A stretch of 64,000 nt of DNA from Lumnitzera littorea (lineage: Eukaryota > Streptophyta > Magnoliopsida > Myrtales > Combretaceae), in assembly GCA_024138015.1 (NCBI GenBank), contig JAMXBB010000011.1, positions 30,432,155 to 30,496,154 on the forward strand, written 5' to 3'. Positions within the stretch are counted from its first letter, which is position 1. Each line of letters starts with the position of its first letter. Position numbers and translations under genes: made by a program. Of this stretch, positions 1 to 10,859 are shown piece by piece. Under the pieces are notes generated by a model that was given only the letters and a program-made list of their open reading frames with translations, did not search any database and was not told where the DNA came from.

Positions 1-420
1 CTTTTGTGGTCGATGAGAATGAGTAGAAAGAGAACCTCTTCCATACTAACTACCGAGTGAATGGCAAACTATACGCAATGATCATAGATGGGGGAAGCTG
101 TATTAATGTCATAGCACAAGGAGTCATCAAGGCCCTAAAGTTACTAACCTACCTGTACCCTAAGCTGTACAAGATTCATTGGTTAAATGAAAAGGGATGT
201 CTACCTGTTACTGAGCAAGTCAGAGTACTGATCACTGTTAGTGACTGGTACAAGGACGAGGTACTGTGTAATGTTTTTCTCATGTATGCCTCACACATCT
301 TACTTAGCCGACCCTAGCTATTAGATTTAAAGGTGTTGCATAATGGATATAGAAACACCTACATGTTCTAAAAGGATGGAAAGAAGGTTATACTGACTCT
401 TATGAGCCTTAAGGAAGTAC
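1..420 (+). pseudogene. Retropepsin-like protease remnant of element 1
   Basis: An open stretch at 57-317 encodes an aspartic-protease-like segment. The usual Asp-Ser/Thr-Gly triad is read here as Asp-Gly-Gly in IIDGGSCINV, followed by the family signature YKIHWLNEKG and, near the end, HILLSRP, equivalent to the HILLGRPW of intact relatives. A stop follows within the domain and the downstream linker at 320-460 has further stops. It is the processing enzyme of a retrotransposon polyprotein and is certainly non-functional here. Confidence 0.8.
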
Positions 421-689
421 AGAAGTCTCTAGAGAAGATTGTCTAATCTTTACAGCGGAAATCCCTAGTGATTTCCTACAGTCAATTTCCCTAAGAAGTC
501 AAGGATGAAGAGTGTGTGCTCTTGTTAGTTAGGAAACTCTTAGAGTTAAGATAAATCGAAAGCTTACCTGCCAAGGTGCAGCTATTACTACAAGACTATG
601 CTGACCTATTTCTTGTTGAGAAGTTGAGAGGTTTATCACTCCTGAAAGGCATAAAACATTGTATTTATCTCCAGCTTGGAGCTATTCTT

Positions 690-1340
690 TCGAACTGACC
701 TACTTACAAGCTTAATCCTGAGTAAGTAATCAAACTAAAGAAGCAAGTAAAAGAGTTAATTGATCGCGGATATGTCCAAGAAAGTATGAACTCCTGTGAC
801 ATGCCAATTGTTCCAGTACCAAAGAAAGATGGTACGTGGAGAATGTGCATTAATAGCTAAGCCATCAATAAAATTACTATGAAATACTGATACCCGATCC
901 CGCGATTGGATGATATGCTTGATGAGTTCCATGATGCCTGCATCTTTTCGAAGATTAATCTGAAGAGTGGCTACCATCAAATACGAATGAGATTAGGAGA
1001 TAAAAGGAAGACGGCCTTCAAAATAAGGGATAATCTATTTGAGTAGATGGTGATGTTGTTTGGTCTAACAAACGTACTGAGCATTGATTGGTAAATGTGT
1101 TGTGATATATTTCGATGACATTCTGGTCTACAATGCTGATCTCATCTCACATGTCGAGCATTTAAGATCAACGTTTGATATTCTTCGAGCTGAGAGATTA
1201 TTCAGCAACTTAAAGAAATGTGTATTCTGTTAGAGTAAGGTTGTATTCCTCAGATATGTAGTTTAGGAGGGAGGAGTCTAAGTTAATGATGAGAAAGTTA
1301 TGGCTATTCTTACGTAGCTAACGCCTACTAATGCTACCAA
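690..1340 (+). pseudogene. Reverse transcriptase remnant of element 1
   Basis: Conceptual translation with stops gives the Ty3/gypsy RT blocks in order: a Pro-Val-Pro-Lys-Lys-Asp-Gly-Thr block near 812, YPIPRLDD near 892, KINLKSGYHQIRM near 950, and the catalytic YFDD at about 1108-1120. The first catalytic Asp, normally in KIDL, is Asn. About 25 bp that should encode the loop before the YFDD strand are missing near 1079, which shifts the frame. Stops at 858, 888 and 1043 add to the damage. It would copy element RNA into cDNA in an active relative. Confidence 0.85.
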
Positions 1341-1990
1341 AGTAAGAATTTTTCACTATCTTGCTTTGCTCTATCACATATTCATTCGGAACTTCAATTC
1401 CATAAATGCTCCACTAACCGAACTGATTAAGAAGAACTCTGAGTTCAAGTGGTCCAAGAAATCTCAGAAAAGTTTTGAAGAGATAAAATCTAAGTTGACA
1501 TCAATCCCAGTACTTACCCTTCCAAATTTTGAGAGAGTTTTTGAAGTAGAACGTGACATGTCTAGAGTTGGTATTGGTGCTATTTTTATGTAAGAGTGCT
1601 AGCTAATTGCCTAGTTTAGCGAGAAACTTAAAGGAGTTACCCTAAACGATTTAGCGTATGACAAGGAGTTCTATGCCCTTATTCAAACATTGTAGAACTG
1701 GTAACACTACTTGCTGCCAAGAGAATTCATCATCTACTCAAATCATGAATCTCTTAAACATCTCTAAAAGCAACAAAAACTTTCTTGGCATCATGCCAAA
1801 TGGGTTGAATTCCTTAAGTCTTTTTACTACGTCATCCAGTATGAAAAGGGAAGCACCAACCCTGTGGCTAATGCTCTTTCTCATCGTCATGCCCTTATTA
1901 TGGCATTGCAAGCCAAGGTACTTAGATTTGGCACCTTGCATGATCAGTATGAGCATGATTTATATTTTGGACACTTAGTGACAAAGTGTA
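1340..1990 (+). pseudogene. RT connection and RNase H remnant of element 1
   Basis: The connection domain begins near 1366 with FIRNFNSINAPLTELIKK and continues to a PNFERVFEVE block near 1518. RNase H follows with the YDKEFYAL helix near 1657 and a NHESLKHL block near 1740, where the usual catalytic context is TDHESLKHL. Stops at 1591, 1600 and in the helices break the frame. Family members use this domain to remove the RNA strand from the RNA:DNA hybrid. Confidence 0.82.
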
Positions 1991-1999
1991 ACATTGGAG

Positions 2000-3182
2000 G
2001 AGTTATGGATAGGTTCTATTTAAGCCAAAAGTTTCTAATGAAGGGTAAGAAAGTTTATGTATCAAGTGATTCAGCAAGAGAATTACTTGTTCAAAAAGCT
2101 TATGCTGGAGGATTAGCTGACCACTTCAAAGAAAAGAGAATGGTTGAATTACTGAGAGAACACTTCTATTGGCTTCGGATGATGAAGGATGTGCGCTGAA
2201 TTCTTAATAGGTGCAAGGTATGTAAACATGCGAAGGAAAGAAAAGAGTTATATAGAGATTACTCACCTCTACCCATACTTAAGCGACCATGGAGTGACAT
2301 AAGCATGGATTTCATGCTTGGCTTACCTCAAACTCCAAGACGATACGACTTTATTATGGTAGTGGTTGATCGATTCAATAAGATAAGCTACTTCATCCCT
2401 TGTCACTAAACCAATCATGTCTTATTTGTTGTTAACTTCTTTTTATAGGAGATCGTACGACTGTATGGGGTACCAAGAAGTATTGTGTGCAATCATGACT
2501 TAAAGTTCACAAGCTTTTTTTAGAGAACCTTTTGGAAGAAGCTTAACACTACGCTTATGTTCAGTACTTCTTACTACCCGTAGACAGACGGCCAGACTAA
2601 AGTGGTGAACAGGACAATTGACAACCTCCTTCGAGCTGCTATTGGAAAGAATCTACATGATTGGGATCTATGCCTACCGGTCATTGAGTTCGCCTACAAC
2701 CGTTCAGCTTACAGCTCGACAGGACAGTTACCATTCAAGGTCATATATGGACTTAACCCGAACTTACTCTTGGATTTGGTTATCAACCTGACCACTTAAG
2801 GGGAAAGCCAATTTAGCCTACAGTGTATTAAGGAGTTTCATAAGTTGCATCAAAAGGTTGCCAAGGAACTATCTTGGATTGTGGCCTGATAGAAAGAACA
2901 AGGAAGTCGAGGAAGGAGCCGAATCATTTATAATCCTAGAGACCTTGTCTAGAGCTACCTTAGCAAGGAGTTTTTTCTTAGGAAAAGGACGAACAAGCTA
3001 TCCCCCAGGTCAGATGGACCTTATTGGATCCTTAGGTGTGTCAACGACAATGCATATGAGCTTGAGCAGCCTAAAGGATATGGTATATCTACTACTTTCA
3101 ATGTTGTCGACCCGATGCCATATGTGTCTAATGAAAAAGAAAACCAAAATTTGAGGGTAAATCTTCAACAACCTCAAGGAAC
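2000..3182 (+). pseudogene. Integrase remnant of element 1
   Basis: The zinc-binding HHCC domain is near 2080-2235 (CKVCKHAK holds both Cys; the first His, usually in AHAGG, reads Tyr). The catalytic core starts near 2300. The first catalytic Asp (SMDFML) is present, the second reads Asn in VCNHDLKF, and the Glu of the usual DGQTEVVNR reads Lys (DGQTKVVNR, about 2590). The core ends with an EFAYNRSA block near 2690. The tail carries ISTTFNVVDPMPYV near 3090 and a Leu-Arg-Val-Asn stretch near 3155. Both catalytic changes are single G-to-A steps. Stops occur throughout. Confidence 0.85.
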
Positions 3183-4019
3183 TAATGGAATGTTGAGTGC
3201 TGACCCTTAGTCCAGGCCTCTAGTCTCTCATTAGAAGAATTCTCTCTCATCAACCTACCAAAGACAGGAAACAATACACAGAGGATCGATGGGTGAACTC
3301 CTTAGGAACTCTACTCGATTACGCCCTTTTTTTGTTTCATCCCTTGTTCCAACGCTAACCACTCACTTGTCAAAGCCGAGCTACCGAGTGCTGAGGCCAA
3401 CACCCCTGCTCACCAAGTACTCCTCCTTCAATCTACTGTGACTACATAATGGCATTCCTAATTTGCCTTAGCAACTCCTAATGCTATTTATTTACAGCCG
3501 TAGTATCATCACCCAAGCCTTACTACTGTACCCAAAGCTTCCTCAATATGGACCCACTGATGAGCTGCTACCTATCCATTTTCTAACATTGTATTACTTT
3601 TTTCCTTTTTGCTATTTGTCCTTTTTATCCTTTCTTACATACTTGGAATCTCCTTTGTCCTTTATTCTTTTTGTAATTTTCCTCATTTGTAATGTTGGCT
3701 TAGGAACTTACTATAAATAGTCCCTTTTTCTTGTAGCTGCATTATTATTGTCCTCCTGATATTGAATATACTTGTTTTAGTATAGCATTCTTCTCCAAAT
3801 ACAATATTCTATACTCTTATCTAGTCTTATCGAGTAGCTTGAGTTAACTACGAGTGGACCTTAACATTGGCTTATGCATCACATCAAGCAGCTTCATGTA
3901 AGCTACTGCATTCTGTTTGTCAACCATTACATTTTATTTTCTTTGATATCTCGAAAGACCCATTTAGATCCCAACTCCTATGGTAAGCCCTAGTGATTAT
4001 TGAGTTCCTAAGCACATCA
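3183..4019 (+). repeat. 3' LTR of element 1
   Basis: This block aligns by eye, in the same functional order, with the reverse complement of the LTRs at 13922-14901 and 23908-24888. Shared landmarks are AAGGAACT immediately before the start, ACTATAAATAG at 3710-3720 as the TATA box, TTGAATATACTT in R/U5, and the terminus GCACATCA at 4012-4019. The start reads TAATGG where the relatives have TGATGG, so the canonical TG has become TA. Confidence 0.75.
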
Positions 4020-4119
4020 CATCCTAAGCTCATAGACAAAAATAAGGTCTTCATGAACTACCTCCCAAAGAGGAGCATGAAACAATTGATCCATCAGACA
4101 TTGGTGGTAACAAAAACAC

Positions 4120-5220
4120 CGACCAAACCATACTGGATGGATCCAATCATCTAGTTCCTAAAGAATGGAACTATATTGACCAACGCAAAGGAGGGACAAC
4201 TACTCCTAGAACTACACGCAGGAGTCTATAGTGACCACAGTATGGTATGGGTTCTTTACATCCAAGCTCTACGGTTCAGATATTATTAGCTGACCATAAA
4301 GCAGGACACCAAATAGTTGGTACAATGTTTTACACAGTGCTTAAAACATGTACCCTTTACCCATTCCTTAAGTGACCTGCTATAATTACTAACGAGCCCA
4401 TGGTCTTTTCCTCAATGGGGCTTAGCCATCTTCAGTGCTTCCCCTAAAGCCATTATAGGCAAGCAATACATTCTAGTTGTTGTATAATACTTTACAGAGT
4501 GGGTTAAAGCACACATTGTAGTAAAAATGATGGAAAAGAAAGTAGAAACCTTTATTAAAAATTCTATACCGACGAGGTTTAGTGTATAGTATACAATTAT
4601 CACAGACAACAACCCTCAATTTGAAAACTCAAGATTCTAAGCATATTTCTAGAAATACCATATTGATCTCCTTTACACCTCAGAGGCCTACCCGTGGACC
4701 AATAGGCAAGTAGAAGCAACCGACAAAATGATCCTAGATAACCTCAAGAAAAAAGTTGATAGAGCTAAAAAGGTATAGATTGACGAGTTACCCCTCATCT
4801 TATGGGGATATCGAATGACCTACTGGACAACAACCGAGCAAACAGCTTTCTGCTTAGCCTTCAATGCCAAAGCTGTACTCCCAACCGAGCTTGAATTCCC
4901 CAATGCTCACACTTGTGGACTCAACTTAACAGTAAATCAGGTATGCCTCTTTGCTGACATTAAAGAAGTTCGAGATATGGTTAGTCAGCACACAGTTGCT
5001 TACCAGCACAGAGCAACAAGGTACCATGACAAGAAAGTGAAACACAAAGGATTTAAGCCTAGAGATCTAGTATCCTAGAAACTAGAAGCAACGGGGGCCC
5101 GAAAAGGATAAGGAAAGCCAGCACTAAATTGGGAAGATCACATGAGGATAAAAGAGCAATTGGGCAATAGAACCTATAAATTAGAGAAACTAAATGGAGT
5201 TGAAGTCCCTAAGACATAAA
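4120..5220 (+). pseudogene. Tat-type integrase remnant
   Basis: The translation follows the Tat integrase pattern: WMDPII near 4134, an ELHAGVYSDHS zinc-domain block near 4208, CLKHVPFTH near 4340, SPWSFPQWGLAIF near 4393 (the first catalytic Asp, usual WGLDI, reads Ala), IITDNNPQF near 4596 (second Asp kept), RQVEATDK near 4705 (catalytic Glu kept), LPLILWGYRMT near 4790, and the AFNAKAVLPTE block near 4857. Stops at several sites, including the D of the usual VDYFTKW block, make it non-functional. It is clearly different from the CRM-like integrases elsewhere in the window. Confidence 0.85.
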
Positions 5221-5379
5221 ATGCAAGCAATTTACGACTCTTTTTTTTTTTTTTTACTAATTCTTGTAATCATCAAATGCTAATAAATGTTAGTGCAATG
5301 AAGTGATTTACTTTTGCAATATAACACTATGTCCCTAAAAAATTATCAACTATATTTGCATAGAATGATAGTAGAAAAA

Positions 5380-5897
5380 CTAGGCACCTTAAAAATTTTG
5401 AGGAATGAGAAGCCCAAAAGGATCCTTTGGGGTTAGGTTACTAAACCTAGCTCAAGAAAGCCTACTAACTTATAAACGGCTTGGCTAACACTAGGTACCT
5501 TGGAAATTTCATAGTACTTGAAACTTGGGACAATCTTTGAGTGTTGGGCCACCAAACCTAACCCTGAAAGCCTAGCTAAAATATGATAATTGAATAACTA
5601 AGGCACCTTAAAAATTTCATGGTATTTGAAACCTGACACAATCCTTGGAGGTTGGGCTACCAAACCTAACCCTAAGAGCTTAAGTAAAATAAAGCACCAT
5701 AAAACACTGAGGCACCTTGGAAATCTTGTGATACTTAAAACCTGAGATGATCCTCTAAGACTGGACTATCAAACGCAACTCAAAAAGTCTAAGTAACAAA
5801 ACAACTACACACTACGAAATCTCTTGGAACCTAAAACTTGAGCAATCCTTGACAATGGACTATCCAAGCAAACAATAGCTTGAAAACGATGGTGCAA
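5380..5897 (+). repeat. Tandem repeat, period about 108 bp, in Tat 3' zone
   Basis: Five diverged head-to-tail units begin near 5380, 5491, 5598, 5707 and 5812 (spacings 111, 107, 109, 105). Each opens with a form of CTAGGCACCTTGGAAAT, then a form of CTTGAAACCTGA, a form of CAATCCTTG, and GGGCTACCAAACCTAACCCT near the middle. The last unit is the most decayed, and traces continue to about 5960. There is no open frame across the units. It lies just downstream of the integrase stop and a 17-base T run (5241-5257). Confidence 0.8.
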
Positions 5898-6226
5898 CAC
5901 CTGGGAACCGAAGACGTATCGAAAATCGAAAACCTTAAGTACAAAACGAGAGCAACTACATAAAATAAAAGATCGCGGTTATAGAAAAACCACAGAACAC
6001 AATAAAATTCAGTGAAGTACTAAAGAGCACAAAGATGAAAAATTAACTAAAGAATTCAACAATTTTTATTAATAAAATTAACTGGATAAGGACGGCATAC
6101 CATCTTGTTGATATAAGCCTACAACTAATACAACTATGGGCGTTCGAACCCTTAGCACAAAAGAAAGCGTAGTAAAAGCATAAGTCTATGACTAGGGAGG
6201 GAGGGGGTGGGAGCGGGGGGCCGTTG

Positions 6227-6822
6227 TTAATGTGAAGATCCATCCACATAACAAACCATGGTGTTGTTGTCAGGCGATGTGGTGATAGTGGGTTGAAAAC
6301 CCACAGCACTAGATTGAAACCTCATAGAAGAGGCTTTAAGCCCCACCACTCGAGAACCGCAGAAAGAAGCAGGAATGTCCGCCATGTAACAAAACCGTAA
6401 CTCATAAAGAGAAAAACCTTGTGAGAACAAGGAGTAGCAAGAGGCGGCAGATAGGCCAGGTATAATTCCCGAGCCATAGATCGAATCACGACCTCCTAGC
6501 CTTAAAGACAATGAGCCCCACTCGAGCGATGCCCGAGACATTGGGGTACATCTGTGGTCATCCTTGGTCCCATTTGCATACGCCTAACGATGAACCATGG
6601 GGTCATCTTGTTGATAGAAGGACGTGGAGCATGATACCGAGGCTTCATGCCAATTCCTACGAACGATTCGAGGCTATCCCAACTCACGCACCAAGCATGG
6701 AGTAAGATATCGGAGCTACATTGAAGCACTCCCGCATAATAATAGGGAGAAGAGGAACCACCACCTCCCATAGCAAGTCCATTTGTGGTGGCCAACGAAG
6801 GCCAAAAGCCACCAGAAGACAA
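6227..6822 (-). pseudogene. Minus-strand reading region of unknown function
   Basis: Two overlapping minus-strand frames, 6822-6502 (106 residues) and 6541-6227 (104 residues), would read as one region of about 200 codons with a frame change near 6540. The first begins MSSGGFWPSLATTNGL and has a glycine/serine-rich stretch. No family is recognised. It lies about 80 bp downstream, in the minus direction, of a TATA-like site at 6903-6908. It may be an exon of the same antisense transcription unit as the 7440-8870 remnant, or unrelated chance reading frames. Confidence 0.3.
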
Positions 6823-6902
6823 TACATAAACTTAACATGCCTTAATACTCGAAAGACAAATCCACGAGAGGAAAATGGTAAAAGGATCAGGGGGAGGGGG
6901 GT

Positions 6903-6908
6903 TATATA
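6903..6908 (-). promoter_or_regulatory. TATA-like site, minus strand
   Basis: The minus strand reads CACTATATAACC followed by a C-rich tract (CCCCCCTCCCCC) and then a leader into the minus-strand frame starting at 6822. The spacing is typical of a plant Pol II core promoter, but nothing else supports it. Confidence 0.3.
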
Positions 6909-7439
6909 GTGAAAGAATCAAATGCACTTAATGGTATCGCTGACCACTAAAGATTAGACGGGATAAATGCGCTAACAACCTATCTTGGGAAATCAGCGAA
7001 CACATCCTAAGCTAACCAGGCATTGCGGCCAAAAAGAGGCTTTGAACAAGATCCCAATCAGATACTACGCGGTAATTGGTCATTGCAGTTTAGAATTACT
7101 CGTTACTCTTGAAACCCTTTATGCACATGACAAAAAAGGAAAACAAAGCCATTATGGAGGACAACAGCAAATTGGAAATTTCATTCATAACAACCAGAGT
7201 TACATCGCTAGGGAATCTACAAAAGAAAATGAAATGCATCACAACACAAAATTACATAAAAGGACATTTAATTGGGGCTTAAGTGCCTCTGGTGGTCCTT
7301 TAAGATCAGGTCAATTTGAGAGCAAGATGTTGACAGAACGGACGTGGGGTTGGCAGAAGGAATGGTGGGGGGATGACCTTCACGGGCAAGCTTGGTCATC
7401 TAGGCACTCTTCGGACTCCCTACGAGATCCTCTCCACCT

Positions 7440-8870
7440 TCCTCACTGAACTCACCTTTAGACTCGGATGAGCTTGCTGTACGATCTTATGAGCAGCCTT
7501 CCTCCCCTCCAAGGATTGCTTCTTTTGAAACTCCTGCATTGCAGCCCTTTGGTGATGGCATCGACCATCTTGTCCTCTACAATGGGAGTGAAATCGTCCC
7601 CAAACTCTAAGAAGGAAACCCACTTCTGTATTCAACTGATCTCCTCGACCGCGACCCTTTCTTTCTTGGCTGTTGACTCCCAGGCGAATAAGACTTAAGC
7701 TTTTCATCCTCTAGATCCTTAGAGAGTCGGACACCTTAAAGTTGAGTTGGCTATTGCAATTTTCTACCTTCTTCACCATGGCCTAGGCATCCTCTACTTC
7801 CTAGGAAGACGTGGAAACCTTCCCCTCTAAGTCCCCAATCTTGGCCTCTGCATCCCGGAGTTTCTCTTTAGCCTTAGATAAAGTAGCCCTAGCCTCCTCC
7901 ACCTCCTTGGACCTCTACAACAAGAAAGAGCGAGTCAGACGCACACTCAAAACTGCCTGAAAAAGAGTAAAGGTCAGCAACGAATCTCGCTACCCGTTCT
8001 CTCAAAGGCCTCTAACGGTCCAATGGCTTAGACATGAGCGAAGAATCATGTAAAAAGAAACCTCACTAGTTGCTAAACATGAATAAGTAAAATCAAACCC
8101 CCAATAACCTGACTACCTCGTATGTCTTGGAGTACATCATCAGTTCAACATTCTCATTGGACATTTTATTTAGCAAGCTATCCAAGGTAGCGTGGTCACG
8201 GGGCAATATGGTACCTTGAACTAACTCTTTGCTGACTTGCCCACTATTTAGACCAATGTTGCCTAAAAAGAAGAAATATTGGAATAACGTAGGTGTAGCC
8301 TTCACCTCAAGCTAGGTACACATGGACTCAAAAGCCACCAAGATCCTCACACTGTTCGGAACAAGTTATGCCAGACAAACGTGGTGATAATTAAGAACCC
8401 TCATAAAAATCTTTGAGAAAGGCCGCTGCAATCCCTTAACTTTGAAGTGTTCATAATATAAGTAAAACGCGTCGGTGTGGAACAAGGCAACCTGGTCCTC
8501 TTCATTAGGTCGGTAAGCGTACAAACCTAGCATCTCGCCAGAGAAATACATGGTGAGTAAGTGGCTCACCTCTACTTCAGTAATCTCTCTTACCTGACCA
8601 TTCGGAGTGAGCTCCATATCCATAGCCACACTGTACATTAGCTTGGCTGCCTCCTTAGTAACATTCATCATCCCCATCAGGATAATCACCCGCTGGGAGC
8701 GCGCCAACCTAGTCTACACCTATACTGACTTAGCCTCTTTGAACCTCCATTATTTCCCCCCTTGTACCACATCATTGCCACCTCGAACCACCCTTTCTAC
8801 CGCGTTTGGTGAGATGCTACTCTCCAACGAGCTAGTCGTAAAGAAGACACATGACTCGGATCCAGACCTT
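7440..8870 (-). pseudogene. Antisense 'putative gypsy type transposon' protein remnant
   Basis: Read on the minus strand, the segment 8707-8366 is open for 113 residues and includes a LFHTDAFYLYYEHFKVKG stretch and a FSKIFMRVLNYHHVCLA block. It continues after one stop with LVPNSVRILVAFE and then a PTLFQYFFFLG block at 8305-8093. This spacing resembles the plant domain called Transposase_28 ('putative gypsy type transposon'), with its Pro-Leu-His, Leu-Ala-Pro-Asn and Leu-Phe-x-x-Phe-Phe blocks. Lower coordinates (7960-7700) encode a charged, heptad-like coiled coil. Several stops break it. It is opposite in strand to the Tat integrase, as in Grande-type antisense genes. Confidence 0.55.
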
Positions 8871-9008
8871 CACCTAGACCAACCATTCTCTCAAAACCGA
8901 AGGGAACAAAGGTTGCAAAAGAAAATTAGTAAAATTCGCTTCGAGAAGAAAAAACAGAATAACAAAATACAGAGTAGCAAAAGATGAGAAGCGAACGAGC
9001 CACTCCCC

Positions 9009-9016
9009 TTTTATAG
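9009..9016 (-). promoter_or_regulatory. TATA box of the antisense unit
   Basis: The minus strand reads CTATAAAAGGGGAGTGG, a strong plant TATA context. It sits about 140 bp upstream of the beginning of the minus-strand reading region ending near 8870, so it could have driven the antisense gene. The remains of a transcript start would fall near 8980. Confidence 0.5.
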
Positions 9017-9239
9017 ATGTGATTTTGAAATTTGAGTTTCGACAGTTTCGGGAAACTGGAGAGACGCGATGTGTTGAACCCTTGGAACACGACATGTATG
9101 CCACGATCCCATCAAGTGATCAATACTTGGCAGATGTAGAATGATAGTGTTTCTAGATACAAGGCTACCGCATAGAGCGAGAATGCGAAGTGACTACGGC
9201 CGGACCCTCGGTTCCAAGACAGATTCGACCGTAGAGTTT

Positions 9240-10095
9240 GTAGATATTTCATTTTTGTTATTCTTTATTTTCGGGGTTTTTTTTTATTTATTGGTTTATG
9301 TTTAGAAATTATTATTTGTGAAAACATAGAAATTAAAAAATAATAAAAATAAAAAGTAAAATAAAAAATTTTTTAAAGTGTCAAGTCAAGTCATATTAAG
9401 TTAATCAAATTAGGATTGAATCAGACAGTAGTAAAAGATTTATATTCAATTTAATAAATTTTAAGATTTTAAATAATTAAACTTCATAAAAAACATATAC
9501 ATATTTTTAGTCCAATAAAATATAAAACGAATTTTTATTGGGCTAAATAAACTTCGAATTTATCAAGTCAGTTAACATGTGTATTTAAGGCTATATTAAA
9601 GGGTCGTGGCCAATTTAAAATAAGTTGGACTAAGTCAGGTTTAAGGTAAAAAGCTCAAATAGAATATGGGATTTCTAGAACTTAAAAGTGAATTGGATTG
9701 AATTTTGAATGAATTATTTGAGAATTTAACAAATCTAAATCGGGTATTATCATATTCTATGAATATTATTTTGTTAAGATTAAATATTCACAACAAAAAA
9801 ATACAAAAGATTCAAATTTATAATTTATAAATAACGAACCTTTTGATTGTAAAAAAATCCACGTTTCATAATTACACAAAACAATCAATCAAACACATAC
9901 AGTACCATACACAAGAATGTCCAGTCCATTGCACAGAACACAACACACAATTTAATACACGTCCCTCATAAACAGCATGTCCTACTGCACAATCCACACA
10001 TGTTACAGCATACATTTGCATAATCCATCTCCACATGGTTGAGCTAACACAAGTCTTGCTATACAGTCCATCTGCATAGTCCAGTCCACGCATAT
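9240..10095. other. Non-coding AT-rich stretch
   Basis: Long A/T runs with no reading frame of interest. From about 9870 the composition changes to CA-rich sequence (TACAGTACCATACACAAG and similar) that leads into the 40-bp tandem repeat. I see no gene or RNA here. Confidence 0.6.
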
Positions 10096-10098
10096 CTG

Positions 10099-10240
10099 CA
10101 TGGCATACACAATAGCCTTAATCATAGCATACATGGCATATCCCATAGGCAATAGCCACAATCACAGCATACATGGCATATCCTATACGCAGCAGCCCCC
10201 ATCACAACACACATGGCATATCCCATACTTAGTAGTCTAC
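10099..10240 (+). repeat. 40-bp tandem repeat
   Basis: The block ACATGGCATA recurs exactly 40 bp apart at 10131, 10171 and 10211, each followed by a form of TCCCATA and preceded by AATCACAGCAT or a close variant. A partial fourth copy (CATGGCATACAC) precedes at 10099. The repeat is not coding. Confidence 0.8.
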
Positions 10241-10859
10241 GATCACAACATGCACAATTACACTCACACGAACAGCAAACTCTGAACTACCATTAAAGAA
10301 ACACCTCGAACGAAGTTAGAATCATTACTATTGTTAGTGAAGAGGATAACCTAACTAGCTTAAATAGTTAAGTAATTTTTTTTTATCTATTCAATTATTT
10401 TGTTTTAATTTTTAATTAATAGTTCCAGTCTACTAACCTTGTTTTTCTTAGTGTAGGATATTTTTTTGTATAGAATAACTCTAACATAAATTATTTTTAG
10501 ATAAATTGCAATTTTTTTTAATTGCATCCTTTTTCATAAAAGAAGCATTTTTCCAATAAAATCGCACATTTTACATGAAAATTCAATTTTTTTTTTTTTA
10601 GTTATAGATACATATTTTTAGATTCATATCTTTAATACAGATATATATCTAAATCGTGTATCTAAATTTCATATCTTAGTAGATTCACAAAAATCTTGCA
10701 TTTAAGGTCTAAAAAAATAAATTTTTAACACGTAGTGATTTTTTTTAAATAAAAATCTTAACTAGAGTTTCTTTAAAAAATTTAATTAATTAAGTTTTTT
10801 TTTTAAAAAAGTTAGATTCATTAAATTAAATCTCGAAAAGTTGGAGACCTACATATTGC

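Larger units (their letters stand above)
1..4019 (+). mobile_element. CRM-like Ty3/gypsy element 1 (3' two-thirds)
   Basis: The order protease, reverse transcriptase, RNase H, integrase, LTR reads left to right on the + strand; gag and the 5' LTR lie outside the window. The protein is the same family as the minus-strand element at 13922-24888: both protease regions carry IHWLNEKG, and both LTRs end in CACATCA after a similar U5. The integrase tail has an FNV-D-P stretch followed by a Leu-Arg-x-Asn stretch. I associate this tail with the CRM (centromeric) chromovirus clade; this is an inference. Every domain carries stops or frameshifts, so the copy is dead. It interrupts a Tat element whose pol resumes at 4020. 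Confidence 0.85.
4020..9240 (+). mobile_element. Tat-lineage Ty3/gypsy element, 3' portion
   Basis: The region combines a Tat/Ogre-type integrase on the + strand (to about 5220), a short poly-T, a tandem repeat in the 3' untranslated zone, and gene-like remnants on the minus strand before the presumed 3' LTR. That layout matches what is known for plant Tat-lineage elements, in which 3' zones hold hypervariable tandem repeats and some members (Grande in maize) carry an antisense gene. The left part is outside the window, displaced by the insertion of element 1. The right boundary near 9240 is approximate; no 3' LTR was delimited. Confidence 0.6.

Noticed and set aside
5380..5897. CRISPR array
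   Set aside because: Units are about 108 bp, diverged and contiguous, with no spacer/repeat alternation, and the DNA is nuclear plant sequence.
6985..7449. 154-codon + strand frame in the Tat region
   Set aside because: No recognisable motif, no promoter or splice context, and it lies in decayed element sequence; kept out as a chance frame.
8607..8987. 126-codon + strand frame
   Set aside because: It is the complement of the antisense remnant (7440-8870) and its promoter region, and its translation shows no domain.
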